A model generated the notes under the pieces. The model saw nothing but the letters and a program-made list of their open reading frames with translations. It searched no databases and had not been told where the DNA came from. Of a DNA stretch of 5,637 nt, positions 3,970 to 5,637 are shown in pieces. This DNA is from Candidatus Brocadiia bacterium (GTDB taxonomy: Bacteria; Planctomycetota; PUPC01; DSUN01). The position numbers were made by a program, and so were the translations under genes. The stretch spans positions 1 to 5,637 of the forward strand of contig JADHXT010000252.1 in assembly GCA_016782825.1 (NCBI GenBank). Reading direction: 5' to 3'. Numbering within the stretch: position 1 is the stretch's first letter; each line of letters begins with the position of its first letter.

Positions 3970-5637
3970 TTACAGTTCCTTGCTGCCTTCCACGAGCGAA
4001 TCCACGATGCTCGGGTCGGCCAGCGTGCTGGTATCGCCGATCTGGTCGACGGCGTTCTCGGCGATCTTGCGCAGGATGCGGCGCATGATCTTGCCCGAGC
4101 GGGTCTTGGGCAGCGCGGGGGCGAACTGGAGCTTGTCCGGCGTGGCGATCGGGCCGATCTCCTTGCGGACGTGGGCGATGAGTTCCTTGCGCAGCTCGGG
4201 GGTCGGGTCCACGCCGTCGATGAGGGTGACGAAGGCGTAGAGTCCCTGGCCCTTGATGTCGTGGGGCATGGGAGCCACGGCGGCCTCGGCCACCTTGCTG
4301 TGGCTCACGAGGGCGCTCTCGACTTCGGCGGTGCCGATGCGGTGGCCGCTCACGTTCACCACGTCGTCGATCCGGCCCATGAGCCAGTAGTCGCCGTCGG
4401 CGTCGATGCGGCAGCCGTCGCCGGTGAAGTAGAGGTCGTTGTACATGGTGAAATAGGTGTCGATGAAGCGGTCGTGGTCGCCCCACATGGTGCGCATCAT
4501 GCCCGGCCAGGGCTTCTTGATGCACAGCTTGCCGCCTTCGTTGCTGTCGCACGGCGAGCCATCGTCGCGGAGGACGACGGGCTCGATGCCGAAGAAGGGG
4601 CGGTTGGCGGAGCCGGGCTTGATGGTCATGGCGCCCGGGAGCGGGGTGATCATGAAGCCGCCAGTCTCGGTCTGCCACCAGGTGTCGACGATGGGGCACT
4701 TGGCCTTGCCGATGTGGTTGTAGTACCACATCCAGGCTTCGGGGTTGATGGGCTCGCCCACGGAGCCGAGGATCTTGAGGCTCGAGAGGTCGTACTGGGC
4801 CGGCCAGTCGTCGCCCTGACGGATGAGGGCGCGGATGGCGGTGGGGGCGGTGTAGAACTGGGTGACCTTGAACTTGTCGATCACGGCCCAGTAGCGGCCG
4901 GCGTCGGGGTAGAGCGGGGTGCTCTCGAACATGACGCTGGTGGCGCCGTTGGTGAGGGGGCCGTAGACGATGTAGCTGTGGCCGGTGACCCACCCGATGT
5001 CGGCCGCGCAGAAGTAAACGTCGTCTTCCTTGAGGTCGAAGGTGAGCTTGTGGGTGAGGGCGGTCCACACGAGGTAGCCGCCGGTGGTGTGGACGACGCC
5101 CTTGGGCTTGCCGGTGGAGCCGCTGGTGTAGAGGATGAAGAGCGGGTCTTCGGCGTCCATCGGCTCGGCTTCACACTCGGTGCTGGCGTCGGCCATGGCG
5201 TCGTCGTACCAGACATCGCGGCCGTCGGTCATGGGCACGTCGGCGTCGGAACGCTTGACCACGATGCACTTCTCGATGGTGGGCGTCTGGGCGAGGGCGT
5301 CGTCGGCGATCTTCTTGAGCGGCACGTCCTTGCCGGCGCGCTTGCTCACGTTGGCGGTGATGAGGATCTTGCAGTCGGAGTCGTTGATACGGTCGCGCAG
5401 GGCGTCGGCGCTGAAGCCGCCGAACACGATGTTGTGGATGGCGCCGATGCGGGCGCAGGCCATCATGACGACGGGCAGCTCGAGGACCATGCCCAGGTAG
5501 ATGCATACCCGGTCGCCCTTCCGGACGCCCAGGCCCTTGAGGACGTTGGCGAACTTGCACACCTCGGCGTGCAGCTCTTTGTAGGTGATCTGCCTGTCTT
5601 CATCCGGCTCGTCGCCTTGCCAGATGAGCGCCACCTT
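3970..5637 (-). CDS. acs: Acetyl-CoA synthetase (AMP-forming), N-terminus outside window
   Basis: Activates acetate with ATP and CoA to acetyl-CoA, AMP and diphosphate in the cytoplasm, through an acetyl-AMP intermediate. About 556 residues are present; full-length Acs is about 650, so roughly the first 90-100 are missing and the frame is open at the right edge. Matches to the family are dense: FANVLKGLGVRKGD; CARIGAIHNIVFGGFS; the ATP-binding loop YTSGSTGKPKGV (5130-5095); the HTTGGYLV and ADIGWVTGHSYIVYGPL segments; GSVGEPINPEAW; DTWWQTETGG (4686-4657); the adenylation-domain end NVSGHRIGTAEVE; and the C-terminal KTRSGKIMRRILRK. The catalytic lysine there (codon 4092-4090) is the residue that Pat/CobB-type acetylation controls in other bacteria. 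The TWWQTETGG pattern fits acetate better than longer acyl groups. The final LADPSIVDSLVE also matches bacterial Acs. An OFA transporter gene follows, suggesting an acetate uptake and activation unit. Identity is very secure. Confidence 0.97.
   Translation of the reverse strand, partial: KVALIWQGDEPDEDRQITYKELHAEVCKFANVLKGLGVRKGDRVCIYLGMVLELPVVMMACARIGAIHNIVFGGFSADALRDRINDSDCKILITANVSKRAGKDVPLKKIADDALAQTPTIEKCIVVKRSDADVPMTDGRDVWYDDAMADASTECEAEPMDAEDPLFILYTSGSTGKPKGVVHTTGGYLVWTALTHKLTFDLKEDDVYFCAADIGWVTGHSYIVYGPLTNGATSVMFESTPLYPDAGRYWAVIDKFKVTQFYTAPTAIRALIRQGDDWPAQYDLSSLKILGSVGEPINPEAWMWYYNHIGKAKCPIVDTWWQTETGGFMITPLPGAMTIKPGSANRPFFGIEPVVLRDDGSPCDSNEGGKLCIKKPWPGMMRTMWGDHDRFIDTYFTMYNDLYFTGDGCRIDADGDYWLMGRIDDVVNVSGHRIGTAEVESALVSHSKVAEAAVAPMPHDIKGQGLYAFVTLIDGVDPTPELRKELIAHVRKEIGPIATPDKLQFAPALPKTRSGKIMRRILRKIAENAVDQIGDTSTLADPSIVDSLVEGSKEL

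Noticed and set aside
3875..5068. N-terminal extension of the transporter frame through acs
   Set aside because: The extension is Arg/Pro/His-rich and overlaps acs in another frame; ATG at 3874 has its own ribosome binding site and starts a normal-length MFS protein.

Overview
The window is a GC-rich piece of bacterial chromosome with six protein genes. Two are cut by the window edges. An environmental Planctomycetota-like (or Verrucomicrobia/Lentisphaerae-like) host is the best guess. That guess rests on three things: the style of the Y1 transposase with its GC-rich palindromes, an exported COG4099-type hydrolase, and an acs next to an OFA-type transporter. It is an inference without a phylogenetic marker.

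Left part (1-1263). An unrecognised protein gene of lower GC content runs in from the left edge. Its reading frame ends inside the first of two long inverted repeats. These repeats (about 599-687 and 1154-1242) enclose a small HUH/Y1 transposase gene (699-1151). Each repeat holds the same three short palindromes with nearly the same spacings, and the two copies are mirror images. This looks like a REP-RAYT unit (a 'REPtron'): a REP-associated tyrosine transposase with its flanking extragenic palindromes. It is the most interesting structure here.

Middle part (1264-2584). A secreted alpha/beta-hydrolase gene begins 21 bases after the right repeat. It is followed by a solitary minimal nucleotidyltransferase gene, which has its own near-consensus sigma70-type promoter; the -35 box overlaps the hydrolase stop codon. 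A hairpin at 2519-2556 lies between this gene and the convergent transporter gene and probably ends transcription from both sides.

Right part (2585-5637, minus strand). acs (acetyl-CoA synthetase, N-terminus outside the window) is followed after 95 bases by an OFA-family major facilitator gene. A strong hairpin sits between them. The pair suggests uptake of acetate or another small monocarboxylate and its activation to the CoA thioester. The transporter's Trp366 appears to replace the lysine that OxlT uses for oxalate, which argues against oxalate as substrate.

No rRNA, tRNA, CRISPR array or phage gene was seen.
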